A stretch of 15,432 nt of DNA from Candidatus Latescibacterota bacterium (GTDB lineage Bacteria; Krumholzibacteriota; Krumholzibacteriia; Krumholzibacteriales; WJIX01). Shown here piece by piece: positions 1 through 6,571 of this stretch (its first letter is position 1; each line of letters begins with the position of its first letter). The notes below the pieces were generated by a model. It saw only the letters and a list, made by a program, of their open reading frames with translations, was not told where the DNA came from and searched no databases. The stretch is taken from the NCBI GenBank assembly GCA_030643145.1, contig DAOWMJ010000019.1, positions 1 through 15,432 of the forward strand. Direction: 5' to 3'. Position numbers and translations under genes: made by a program.

Positions 1-177
1 AGAAGAAGAGGTTTCGGCATCGTACTCAGCAGCAATTTGTTCCGCTTTTTCCCTATCTAAATCATATAGATAAAGTGCGTCGATATCACCGCATTCCGAG
101 TATATTCTCGCGTGATTTTTACCCAGATTTCCAGTGCCAATCACACCTGCTTTAAGCCCGCGATTTATAAGACTCAA
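1..177 (-). CDS. Gfo/Idh/MocA-family NAD(P)-dependent oxidoreductase, N-terminal part only
   Basis: The first 59 codons are visible; the gene runs off the left edge of the window. Residues 11-26 read GVIGTGNLGKNHARIY. This is the Rossmann dinucleotide-binding loop (GxGxxG, G14-G19) followed by the N-H-A-R stretch typical of Gfo/Idh/MocA dehydrogenases. A beta strand ending in YLYDLD (residues 36-41) sits where the cofactor ribose-binding acidic residue is expected. No ATG lies ahead of the Rossmann motif in this frame. The start is set at a TTG, about 6 nt after a G-rich stretch (GGGGG), and is uncertain. The gene lies 31 nt downstream of lpxA in the same orientation, so it is probably in the lipid A operon. 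By position it could be a UDP-GlcNAc 3-dehydrogenase (GnnA type) or another sugar-nucleotide oxidoreductase. The catalytic domain is out of view, so substrate cannot be judged. Confidence 0.85.
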   Translation of the reverse strand, partial: MSLINRGLKAGVIGTGNLGKNHARIYSECGDIDALYLYDLDREKAEQIAAEYDAETSSS

Positions 178-208
178 ATTCGACCCCCGGATTGTCCAGA
201 AAAATATT

Positions 209-985
209 CTACTTGGTTATTCCCCGTCGGCAATTCGCGATAAAATCTACTATCATTTTTGTTTCAGTTGTGTGAGCAAGTTCATCTGTGATTTTTTCAA
301 TAGCCTGGGAAACATTAAGCCCATCCCTGTAAAGGATGTAATAAGCCCTTTTTATAACTTCTCTTTGCTTTGAGGTAAAACCCCTTCTCTGAAGGCCTAC
401 GCTGTTGATACCGCTTATCTTGGGAGGAATGCCGGCTACTTTAACGAAGGGCGGAATATCTTTTGATATCCTGCTCCCCCCCCCGATAAACGCGTGCGCT
501 CCAATTGATACGAACTGATGTACAGGCACCATCCCGCCAATTATCACATGATCATGAATTTCTATATGTCCCGCGAGGTTAACAGCATTTGCAAGAATTA
601 CATTGTCATAAAGAATACAGTTGTGAGCTATATGGACATATGCCATTAAAAGACAATTGTTACCTACAATAGTACTCTCTCCTTCATCAGTAGCGCTATT
701 TATTGTAACAAATTCACGTATTGTATTATTGTCTCCTATCTTTACATAACTTTCTTCGCCATTGTATTTAAGATCCTGCGGAGCTGTACCAATAGATGCG
801 CCGTGAAATACCTCATTATTGTTTCCTATCTCTGTACGGCCGCCTATAAACACATTGCTGCCTATTTTAGTATCTTTGCCAATCTTAACATTTTCTTCAA
901 TTACCGAAAAGGGGCCGATAGAGACATTTTCCTCTAGTATAGCACCTTCTTTTACTATCGCCATCTTATGGATTGATATTGACAT
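209..985 (-). CDS. lpxA: Acyl-ACP--UDP-N-acetylglucosamine O-acyltransferase
   Basis: This cytoplasmic enzyme carries out the first step of lipid A synthesis, transferring a 3-hydroxyacyl chain from ACP to position 3 of UDP-GlcNAc. The 258-residue protein has the left-handed beta-helix hexapeptide repeats (many [LIV]-G-x-x-x-x units) over about residues 8-190, then an alpha-helical C-terminal domain. The segment LLMAYVHIAHNC places the catalytic histidine at H121, equivalent to E. coli H125. GMVPVHQF holds H156, equivalent to H160. Length is close to the usual 262. The ATG follows an AGAGG ribosome-binding site that overlaps the stop codon of lpxC-fabZ, with 9 nt between the genes, which suggests translational coupling. 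A second in-frame ATG at 964 is less well placed. G169 matches the position (E. coli G173) that sets acyl-chain length. Confidence 0.97.
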   Translation of the reverse strand: MSISIHKMAIVKEGAILEENVSIGPFSVIEENVKIGKDTKIGSNVFIGGRTEIGNNNEVFHGASIGTAPQDLKYNGEESYVKIGDNNTIREFVTINSATDEGESTIVGNNCLLMAYVHIAHNCILYDNVILANAVNLAGHIEIHDHVIIGGMVPVHQFVSIGAHAFIGGGSRISKDIPPFVKVAGIPPKISGINSVGLQRRGFTSKQREVIKRAYYILYRDGLNVSQAIEKITDELAHTTETKMIVDFIANCRRGITK

Positions 986-994
986 TTCAGCCTC

Positions 995-2308
995 TCAACG
1001 CTTTATTATCGATGAAGTAAGAATTGCTTCAGCAACAAGTTTCCCATCGACGTATGCTTTGCCCTTCATCTTGCAGAATTTCCTCTTAAGTGAAACCATC
1101 TCCAGTTCAAACCGAACTTGATCTCCCGGGACAACAGGTTTCCTGAATTTCGCCTTATCTATACCGATAAAATATACCAGGTATTTGTCAGGGCTATCAA
1201 CGGAGGAAAGCAAAAGAATCCCCCCAACCTGCGCCATCGCTTCAACAATCAATACAGCCGGCATTATTGGGTACCCTGGGAAATGTCCCATAAAAAAAGG
1301 TTCATTTATGGTTACATTCTTTATCCCGACAACCCTTTTATTATCCTCAAGTTCCAATATCCTGTCAACAAGGAGGAAGGGGTACCTGTGAGGCATAATA
1401 CCCATAATATCGTTTATATCCCATGACTTATCAGTTACTCCGTCAGCGATCTTTTTCCCGCGTCTGTAAACGTCAGATAATAATTTTGAAAATTCCAGAT
1501 TATTATCATGTCCGGACTTAATAGCAATTATATGACCTTCCAGAGGAGCTCCGGCGAATACAAGATCCCCGATAAGATCAAGGATCTTGTGCCGTACAAA
1601 TTCGTCCTGAAAACGCAGAGGTTTTTCGTTCAAAATCTTGTTGTTATCCACGACAACTGCATTCTCTAAAGTGCCCCCCTTTATGAGCCCCTGTGATTTC
1701 AACATCTCCACATCAGACATCAGGGCAAAGGTTCTGGCTGGCGCAATCTCTTTCCTGAACATTTTCGGATTAATATCAAAGGAAATATACTGAGTGCCTA
1801 TACAGGTACTTTTATACTCAATAGTAAAACTAATTCTAAATCCTTCATATGGAAGAGCTATAAGCTCAACATCCCCATTTTTGTATGAAAGAGGTTCCTT
1901 TATTTTGAACGATCTTACTGGCAGGCTTTGGTTCTCATACCCGACACTGTCAAATAATTTTACTATCTCCGCGCAGCTTCCATCATGCGGTTCCGGTGGT
2001 TCATCAGCATCCAGTTCAACAATCAGATTGTCAATCTGAAGCCCTGAAATAGACGCCAGAACATGTTCGACAGTATGAATTTTATGCCCATTTTTTGTTA
2101 ATGTTGTGTTTCGAATATTTCTTCCAGAATAAATAAATTCCGCCTTAGCGGGAATTTCCACAACAGGTTCAAGGTCTACCCTTCTAAAAACAACTCCGGT
2201 ATCGGGAGCAGCCGGTTTAAAAACCATTTTAACCGTTTGCCCCGTATGAAGCCCTACGCCCTCGTAAGCAACTGATTTTTTAATCGTCTTCTGTTGACGA
2301 ATCACCAT
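995..2308 (-). CDS. lpxC-fabZ: Bifunctional UDP-3-O-acyl-GlcNAc deacetylase / 3-hydroxyacyl-ACP dehydratase (LpxC-FabZ fusion)
   Basis: One 437-residue polypeptide joins two enzymes. Residues 1 to about 285 are LpxC, the zinc deacetylase that commits flux to lipid A. HTVEHVLA supplies E81/H82, RHKILDLIGDL supplies H240 and D244, and KSGHDNN supplies H267, covering zinc ligands and the catalytic histidine. Residues from about 297 to 437 are FabZ, the fatty-acid-synthesis dehydratase. PHRYPFLLVDR gives catalytic H307 and the segment AVLIVEAMAQ gives E356. Both active sites look intact. The ATG lies about 5 nt after an AAAGGA ribosome-binding site and overlaps the end of lpxD by 29 nt. Fusions of this kind are known in Bacteroidota and Chlorobiota. 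The gene occupies the slot that separate fabZ holds in the common lpxD-fabZ-lpxA order. One oddity is EPPEPHDGS where E. coli has EIPIMDGS. Confidence 0.96.
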   Translation of the reverse strand: MVIRQQKTIKKSVAYEGVGLHTGQTVKMVFKPAAPDTGVVFRRVDLEPVVEIPAKAEFIYSGRNIRNTTLTKNGHKIHTVEHVLASISGLQIDNLIVELDADEPPEPHDGSCAEIVKLFDSVGYENQSLPVRSFKIKEPLSYKNGDVELIALPYEGFRISFTIEYKSTCIGTQYISFDINPKMFRKEIAPARTFALMSDVEMLKSQGLIKGGTLENAVVVDNNKILNEKPLRFQDEFVRHKILDLIGDLVFAGAPLEGHIIAIKSGHDNNLEFSKLLSDVYRRGKKIADGVTDKSWDINDIMGIMPHRYPFLLVDRILELEDNKRVVGIKNVTINEPFFMGHFPGYPIMPAVLIVEAMAQVGGILLLSSVDSPDKYLVYFIGIDKAKFRKPVVPGDQVRFELEMVSLKRKFCKMKGKAYVDGKLVAEAILTSSIIKR

Positions 2309-3344
2309 CGCATCCTTTCTGAATTTCCTCCACTTTATTTTTTAAATCTCTAAATTCTTTAAGCAAATTCGGCAGACGTTTTGTTGCCGCGTAAATTTTC
2401 CGGGCAACTGTGTGCTCCCTCGCAGGATATCCTGAAACTCTTGTGCCGGCCGGAATAGATTTTGTAACTCCGCCCTGAGCCCCAACTTTTACATTATCTC
2501 CGATTCGAATATGCCCTACCAAGCCCGACTGTCCTGCCAGAACAACATTTTTCCCGAGTTCAGTACTGCCGGATATGCCTGTCTGGGCGGCAACAATAGA
2601 ATTTTCACCAACAATTACATTGTGGGCTATTTGAACCAAATTATCAATTTTTACCCCATGTTCGATTATAGTTTTTCCAGTCGTTGCCCTGTCGATTGTA
2701 CTGTTAGCACCTATTTCTACATCATTTCCAATTACCACAATCCCTATTTGTGGGATTTTCTGATGTATCCGTCCCTCTTGCGCGTATCCAAACCCATCGC
2801 TTCCAATGACAGCTCCAGAATGAATTATTACTCTGTCACCCAGACGACAACCTTCCCGAATAGTAACATTGGGATATATCAAACAATCATCTCCAATTTC
2901 CACACCATCACCTAAATACACAAATGGTAATATTGTAGTCCTGTTTCCAATCTTGACATCTTCGCCGAGATGAACATTCATACCAATATGCATCTCTTTT
3001 CCAAGCTGCACATTGTCATTAACTGAAATTGTTTTATTAATCCCTCTCCTATATTTCTCAGTATGAGGTTTGTCAAAAAGCTTAACGACTTTGAAAAACG
3101 CGAGGTAGGGGTTTTCAGTTTTAATGATTGAACCTGAAAATATTTCTGTGATATCAGCTGAAGCAATAATAGCAGAAGCCTTCGTTATGCTCAGAAAGGA
3201 TTCATATTTTGGATTTGCCAGAAATGTTATTTCACCTTTACCGGAACTTTTTATTCCAGCTACTCCTGTAATTTTAAGATCTTTGTCGCCAATAACCTGC
3301 CCGCCTACAATATCAGCAAGTTCTCCAAGTAAAAAGGAAGACAT
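2280..3344 (-). CDS. lpxD: UDP-3-O-acylglucosamine N-acyltransferase
   Basis: LpxD adds the second 3-hydroxyacyl chain, on the 2-amino group, after LpxC deacetylation. The 354-residue protein has the N-terminal uridine-binding domain (about 1-100), with GEITFLANPKY near residues 37-47. A long hexapeptide-repeat beta-helix (about 105-305) and a C-terminal helical tail (about 312-345) follow. DNLVQIAHNV places the catalytic histidine at H241 (E. coli H239), and H278 matches E. coli H276. Length is slightly above the usual 341 because of an acidic tail (DGDSSTEDD). The ATG follows a GGAAAG ribosome-binding site at good spacing, 72 nt after skp. The 3' end overlaps lpxC-fabZ by 29 nt, suggesting coupled translation of consecutive pathway enzymes. 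Confidence 0.97.
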   Translation of the reverse strand: MSSFLLGELADIVGGQVIGDKDLKITGVAGIKSSGKGEITFLANPKYESFLSITKASAIIASADITEIFSGSIIKTENPYLAFFKVVKLFDKPHTEKYRRGINKTISVNDNVQLGKEMHIGMNVHLGEDVKIGNRTTILPFVYLGDGVEIGDDCLIYPNVTIREGCRLGDRVIIHSGAVIGSDGFGYAQEGRIHQKIPQIGIVVIGNDVEIGANSTIDRATTGKTIIEHGVKIDNLVQIAHNVIVGENSIVAAQTGISGSTELGKNVVLAGQSGLVGHIRIGDNVKVGAQGGVTKSIPAGTRVSGYPAREHTVARKIYAATKRLPNLLKEFRDLKNKVEEIQKGCDGDSSTEDD

Positions 3345-3416
3345 AATTACTTTCCGATCTAACTCTTGTTCCTTTTTGTAAGAAAAACAAAGAGAAAAAA
3401 GAATTTTAATGACATG

Positions 3417-3965
3417 CTACGGCTGCTGCACAGTGGTATACTCTTTTTTGAGTCTTTCAAGTGTTTTCTCAGTTAGATCAATAGAGTCTTTCCCGTACAA
3501 GACGGTTCCCTGCGCCGCGTCAAGGACAATAGTATATCCTTCTTCTTCCGCAATCTCCGCGATAACCTTATTGATTTTTTCAACAATCGGATCTGTCAAT
3601 TCCTTGTTCCTTTTTGTCGCTTCACCATTATCTCCGAATATTCTCTGCATATATTCCCTATATTCCTTGATACTTTGGTCCATAACTAGTTTCTTCTCTG
3701 TAATTTTTGCCTCACTAAGCATCAAACTCTGGGATTGAAGTTCCTCCCTCATCTGGGCTATTTCAGCTTCCATCTCTTCAGCCTTTTTCTTCCAGTTTGA
3801 TACTTCTTTCTTATAGGTCTCTTCGGCCGTTATCGTTTCACTGAAATTAGCAAAGATCTTTACAGTGTCTATATACCCGATCTTGACTTCCTCAGATATA
3901 GCCATTCCTGCGGGCATAACCGTAAACAAATAAACAATGACCAACACTACCGATAATTTCTTCAA
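3417..3965 (-). CDS. skp: Periplasmic chaperone for outer-membrane proteins, Skp/OmpH family
   Basis: Skp holds unfolded outer-membrane proteins in the periplasm on their way to the Bam complex, and it is encoded here just after bamA. From the chosen start the protein has 182 residues. A signal peptide (residues 1-22) has a KK start, a hydrophobic core and a likely cut after GMA. KIGYIDTVKIF opens the small beta domain, a long charged coiled-coil arm spans about 45-125, and a return strand YTIVLDAAQGTVLYG (144-158) is typical of OmpH. The start is a TTG, chosen because an AAAGGAG ribosome-binding site lies 7 nt ahead of it and because it gives a clean signal peptide. The in-frame ATG at 3992 would add nine residues, mostly charged, and has no ribosome-binding site. 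The sequence diverges from E. coli Skp, but fold features and position agree. Confidence 0.92.
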   Translation of the reverse strand: MKKLSVVLVIVYLFTVMPAGMAISEEVKIGYIDTVKIFANFSETITAEETYKKEVSNWKKKAEEMEAEIAQMREELQSQSLMLSEAKITEKKLVMDQSIKEYREYMQRIFGDNGEATKRNKELTDPIVEKINKVIAEIAEEEGYTIVLDAAQGTVLYGKDSIDLTEKTLERLKKEYTTVQQP

Positions 3966-3972
3966 AACAATT

Positions 3973-3979
3973 CTCCTTT
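3973..3979 (-). promoter_or_regulatory. Ribosome-binding site that fixes the TTG start of skp
   Basis: AAAGGAG lies 7 nt upstream of the TTG at 3965. It falls inside the longer reading frame that begins with ATG at 3992, so that ATG is unlikely to be the real start. Confidence 0.75.
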
Positions 3980-4034
3980 CTTTAAACAGCATTAATACAA
4001 TATATCAATTTTACCAAACTACAAAAACAACTTT

Positions 4035-6293
4035 TTAAAAGAATGTTCCAAAATTAAAATGAGGTTCCCAGCTCCCTCCACCTTCTTTGTCAAATCCATA
4101 ACCGTAATCCAACCCGAGATTCCCCATCCCGGGTATTTCAACCCTTACACCCACTCCAAGCCCTCTTCTTAAATTAAACGGATTTGCCTCCATAAAGGAA
4201 TTCCATGTATTACCTGAATCAAAAAAGAAAAGACCGTAAATCTGCCTGGAAAAAGGAAAAACTATCTCCTGAGTGTATTTTACCATAAACCTTCCGCCAA
4301 CATACGGATCATTCCCATCGGGTACTATCTGATAGTAATCATAGCCTCTTAAAGAGTATGTCCTATTACCTCCCATTCTGAATTTTTCAAAATCCTTAAC
4401 CTCAGACCCACCGTAGCCGTCAATCAATCCCGCGTTAAAATCAAGGTGGAATGTAAATTTCCAGAAGAGGGTTCTAAACCACGACATTCCAGCTCTATAT
4501 CGAACAAACTTCACGTTCCCCTTCAGGGGTCCTCCAGCCAGCTCGGCGCTTAATTCTGAAATGGAGCCTACCGTCGGGTGAAAAGGACTATCCGTAGAAT
4601 TTCTTACCAGACTTAGCGTGATTGTACTTTTGTTCATAGGCCATTCAATATTTCTAAGAGCACCGTAAACCGGATACGCCTCATCGAAGTTAGACAATTC
4701 CACCATCTCAAACCTGTAGCCAAGAAATATTCTCGTATAATCCAGAACCGGCATAGGATGTCCGAACTGAACAGAGAATCCCTTACGCCTGTCGGTATAG
4801 TATTGCTGGTGAATTCTATCCTGTACCCAGTTAAAAAGAGTTACCGAAAGAACTGTTTCACTATTAAAGAGATGAGGCTCAGAATACCGGATATTCATAT
4901 TCTCCCTGTATCTGCCAAATTCCCAGTCGATACTAACGTTTTTCCCTCTGCCGAAGAGATTGTTTTCTGAAAGCCCTATAAAACCGCTCAGTCTGTTTAG
5001 CTGTGAAAATCCAAACCCGAGCTTGAAGTTGCCGGTTTGTTTTTCTTCAACACTCAGAAGAAGATTAATATCCCCTTCATCATTAATTTTCTTCGGGTCA
5101 AGTTTGGGAGGTTCCTTAAAATATCCGGATTGAAATATTTCTCTTACGCTTCTTTGAACATCTTTTAAAACAAACATATCTCCAGGATAGATATCAAGTT
5201 CCCTTCGTATGACATTCTCAAATGTCTTTGTGTTGCCGCTTATTCTAATTTCATTTATTCTGCCCTGTTGATTTTCCTCTACCCGCAGTTCTAGACTAAT
5301 ATTCCGCCCGTCGAGCCTCTGGGAAGGAATAATGCGGCTCCATATATACCCCTTCTCCCAGTAGAGACTGTTTATCATCATCTGCATATTTTCAATCTTC
5401 CCGAGTGAGAAAGGTTCCCCTTTTTTAAGCAGAATGCACTTTCGGATTTCCGGGTCACCGACCACACTATTACCCGACCAGGTAATATCCCCTACGTAAA
5501 ACTTTTCCCCTTCATCAATCTTAATAAAAATATCGATATGCTTGCCGTCATCTACCGCATCTCTCCTATACAGCTCAACTCTAGCGTCGATATATCCAAT
5601 TTCAGCGTAACTTCTCCTGATATTTTCGAGATCTTCTTCAAAAACCTTCGGCTTAAACTCTCCTCCGCTTATCCATCCCTCTTCACTTGTCTCCATAATA
5701 TCCCGCAGTTTATCAGATTCCAATGCCCCATTTCCGATAAAATCTATGTGGGCTATGCTAACCTTTTTGCCTTCAGAAATTCGATATTCCAATTCTACTT
5801 TATCTTCTTCCCTAAGAGATAACTTTTCCACTCTTATCTGTGCGTTATTATATCCTTTCTCCCCGTACAATTCTTCTATCGATACTATATCGCGTGAAAT
5901 AGCCTCCGGCCTGGCGAAAAGCCCTTCTCTCAACCTTAATTTATTCTTTATGTCACTAGTTTCTATCTTTTTGTTTCCAAGAATACGAATCTTTTTGATA
6001 CGTGGATACTCTTTAACCCGCAGTGTTATTATCGCTTTGCCTCCCTCTTCGCTGTAAAGCGCTACAATATCGGAGAAATTCTTTGTTTGCGCAAGCCGTT
6101 TAATCCCCTGTGACACCTTCGGAGTTTCGTATTCTGCTCCAACCCCTAGCCCGCTGATCAAAAGTATCTCTTTCGTTGATACATAATTATTCCCTTCAAC
6201 TTCCACCCTTCCTATAACAATCGCTCCTGAAGGTGAAGAGAAAAAGGAAACCAGCGTTAAGACCGTGATCAATATCAGATTTATCTTTTTCAT
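4035..6293 (-). CDS. bamA: Outer-membrane protein assembly factor BamA (Omp85)
   Basis: BamA is the core of the complex that folds and inserts beta-barrel proteins into the outer membrane. The 752-residue protein has a signal peptide (1-24, likely cut after SGA). Five POTRA domains follow at about 26-94, 97-175, 178-263, 265-340 and 345-418, each with a strand-turn IxxIxxxGN-like opening. The 16-strand barrel occupies about 421-752. SLRGY (R649-G650-Y651) is the conserved loop-6 [VI]RG[FY] motif, and the protein ends in an aromatic beta-signal, FNFGTFF. It is somewhat shorter than E. coli BamA (810). The ATG is preceded by a weak GAAAGA ribosome-binding site. It leads the downstream group bamA-skp-lpxD-lpxC/fabZ-lpxA and follows a 278-nt gap, so transcription of that group probably starts in the gap. 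Confidence 0.96.
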   Translation of the reverse strand: MKKINLILITVLTLVSFFSSPSGAIVIGRVEVEGNNYVSTKEILLISGLGVGAEYETPKVSQGIKRLAQTKNFSDIVALYSEEGGKAIITLRVKEYPRIKKIRILGNKKIETSDIKNKLRLREGLFARPEAISRDIVSIEELYGEKGYNNAQIRVEKLSLREEDKVELEYRISEGKKVSIAHIDFIGNGALESDKLRDIMETSEEGWISGGEFKPKVFEEDLENIRRSYAEIGYIDARVELYRRDAVDDGKHIDIFIKIDEGEKFYVGDITWSGNSVVGDPEIRKCILLKKGEPFSLGKIENMQMMINSLYWEKGYIWSRIIPSQRLDGRNISLELRVEENQQGRINEIRISGNTKTFENVIRRELDIYPGDMFVLKDVQRSVREIFQSGYFKEPPKLDPKKINDEGDINLLLSVEEKQTGNFKLGFGFSQLNRLSGFIGLSENNLFGRGKNVSIDWEFGRYRENMNIRYSEPHLFNSETVLSVTLFNWVQDRIHQQYYTDRRKGFSVQFGHPMPVLDYTRIFLGYRFEMVELSNFDEAYPVYGALRNIEWPMNKSTITLSLVRNSTDSPFHPTVGSISELSAELAGGPLKGNVKFVRYRAGMSWFRTLFWKFTFHLDFNAGLIDGYGGSEVKDFEKFRMGGNRTYSLRGYDYYQIVPDGNDPYVGGRFMVKYTQEIVFPFSRQIYGLFFFDSGNTWNSFMEANPFNLRRGLGVGVRVEIPGMGNLGLDYGYGFDKEGGGSWEPHFNFGTFF

Positions 6294-6329
6294 ACGCTAT
6301 CTTTCTTTTTCTATAATAATCTGAAGGAT

Positions 6330-6360
6330 TTTATCACAGATTCTAAATAGGCGCAATCAA
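6330..6360 (-). promoter_or_regulatory. Possible sigma-70-type promoter for the bamA-lpx operon
   Basis: TTGATT (6360-6355) could be the -35. After 19 nt comes GATAAA (6335-6330), preceded by TG plus one base, which makes an extended -10. A start near 6322 would give a leader of about 30 nt. The spacer is slightly long and the hexamers are imperfect. Confidence 0.35.
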
Positions 6361-6382
6361 ATGATGCTTTCCATCCAACAGC

Positions 6383-6401
6383 AATTTAATACTATTGAAT
6401 T
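6383..6401. repeat. AT-rich quasi-palindrome, possible operator
   Basis: Two 9-bp arms, AATTTAATA and TATTGAATT, flank a single central C, with one mismatched pair. It sits 23 nt upstream of the candidate -35 of the bamA promoter. This is weak evidence, since AT-rich DNA yields such symmetry by chance. Confidence 0.2.
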
Positions 6402-6425
6402 AAGAATGCACGATGATATTAGCAT

Positions 6426-6507
6426 TTATTACGCGAACTTCATAGAAACCCCGCGATCAGCATCTACAACCAGAGACGCCACTAACCTTGTAGGGTAACC
6501 TTAATAA
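6426..6507. repeat. GC-richer patch bounded by short inverted ends, possible short interspersed element
   Basis: The inner 70 nt have about 51% G+C, while the adjoining 70 nt (6361-6430) have about 29%. On the minus strand the segment begins with TTATTA and ends with TAATAA, a 6-bp inverted repeat. Inside, two CGCG tetramers bracket a TTC-ATA-GAA mini-palindrome. A MITE- or REP-like repeat is one explanation and a worn gene fragment is another. No second copy was noticed in this window. Confidence 0.25.
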
Positions 6508-6510
6508 TTT

Positions 6511-6538
6511 TATACGAATATAGCAATGAATTGTTCCG
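6511..6538 (-). promoter_or_regulatory. Possible ECF-sigma-type promoter upstream of bamA
   Basis: On the minus strand CGGAAC (6538-6533) is followed after 16 nt by CGTATA (6516-6511). This resembles the GAAC / CGTA pattern of several ECF sigma promoters. In E. coli the bamA-skp-lpx genes respond to the ECF factor sigma-E, which makes the position suggestive. The TATAAA within it could instead be a sigma-70 -10. Confidence 0.3.
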
Positions 6539-6541
6539 GGA

Positions 6542-6567
6542 TTTAAAAGGGGAGACGTTCTTTTAAA
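6542..6567 (-). terminator. AT-rich hairpin just after clpC, weak terminator candidate
   Basis: An 8-bp stem (TTTAAAAG / CTTTTAAA) with a 10-nt loop begins 5 nt after the clpC stop codon. No T-run follows it, so it is not a standard intrinsic terminator. It may protect the 3' end or do little. Confidence 0.3.
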
Positions 6568-6571
6568 CTAC

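Larger units (their letters stand above)
6294..6571. other. Intergenic region between clpC and bamA
   Basis: This is the only long non-coding stretch. Read toward bamA it contains an AT-rich hairpin just after clpC (6542-6567) and an ECF-sigma-like element (6511-6538). A GC-richer patch lies at about 6431-6500, with roughly 51% G+C against 29% in the 70 nt on its bamA side (6361-6430). Next come an AT-rich quasi-palindrome (6383-6401) and a sigma-70-like element (6330-6360). No convincing gene is present on either strand. A 45-codon plus-strand frame (6361-6498) lacks a ribosome-binding site. Confidence 0.6.

Noticed and set aside
2978..3166. A 62-residue minus-strand frame inside lpxD
   Set aside because: It lies in another frame of a well-conserved gene, with no motif or ribosome-binding site.
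3966..3992. ATG at 3992 as the start of skp
   Set aside because: No ribosome-binding site. It places charged residues before the signal peptide, and a strong site lies inside this stretch serving the TTG at 3965.
6361..6498. A 45-codon plus-strand reading frame in the clpC-bamA gap
   Set aside because: No ribosome-binding site, opposite orientation to every gene here, no recognisable motif, and it crosses the boundary of the composition patch. It is not called as a gene.
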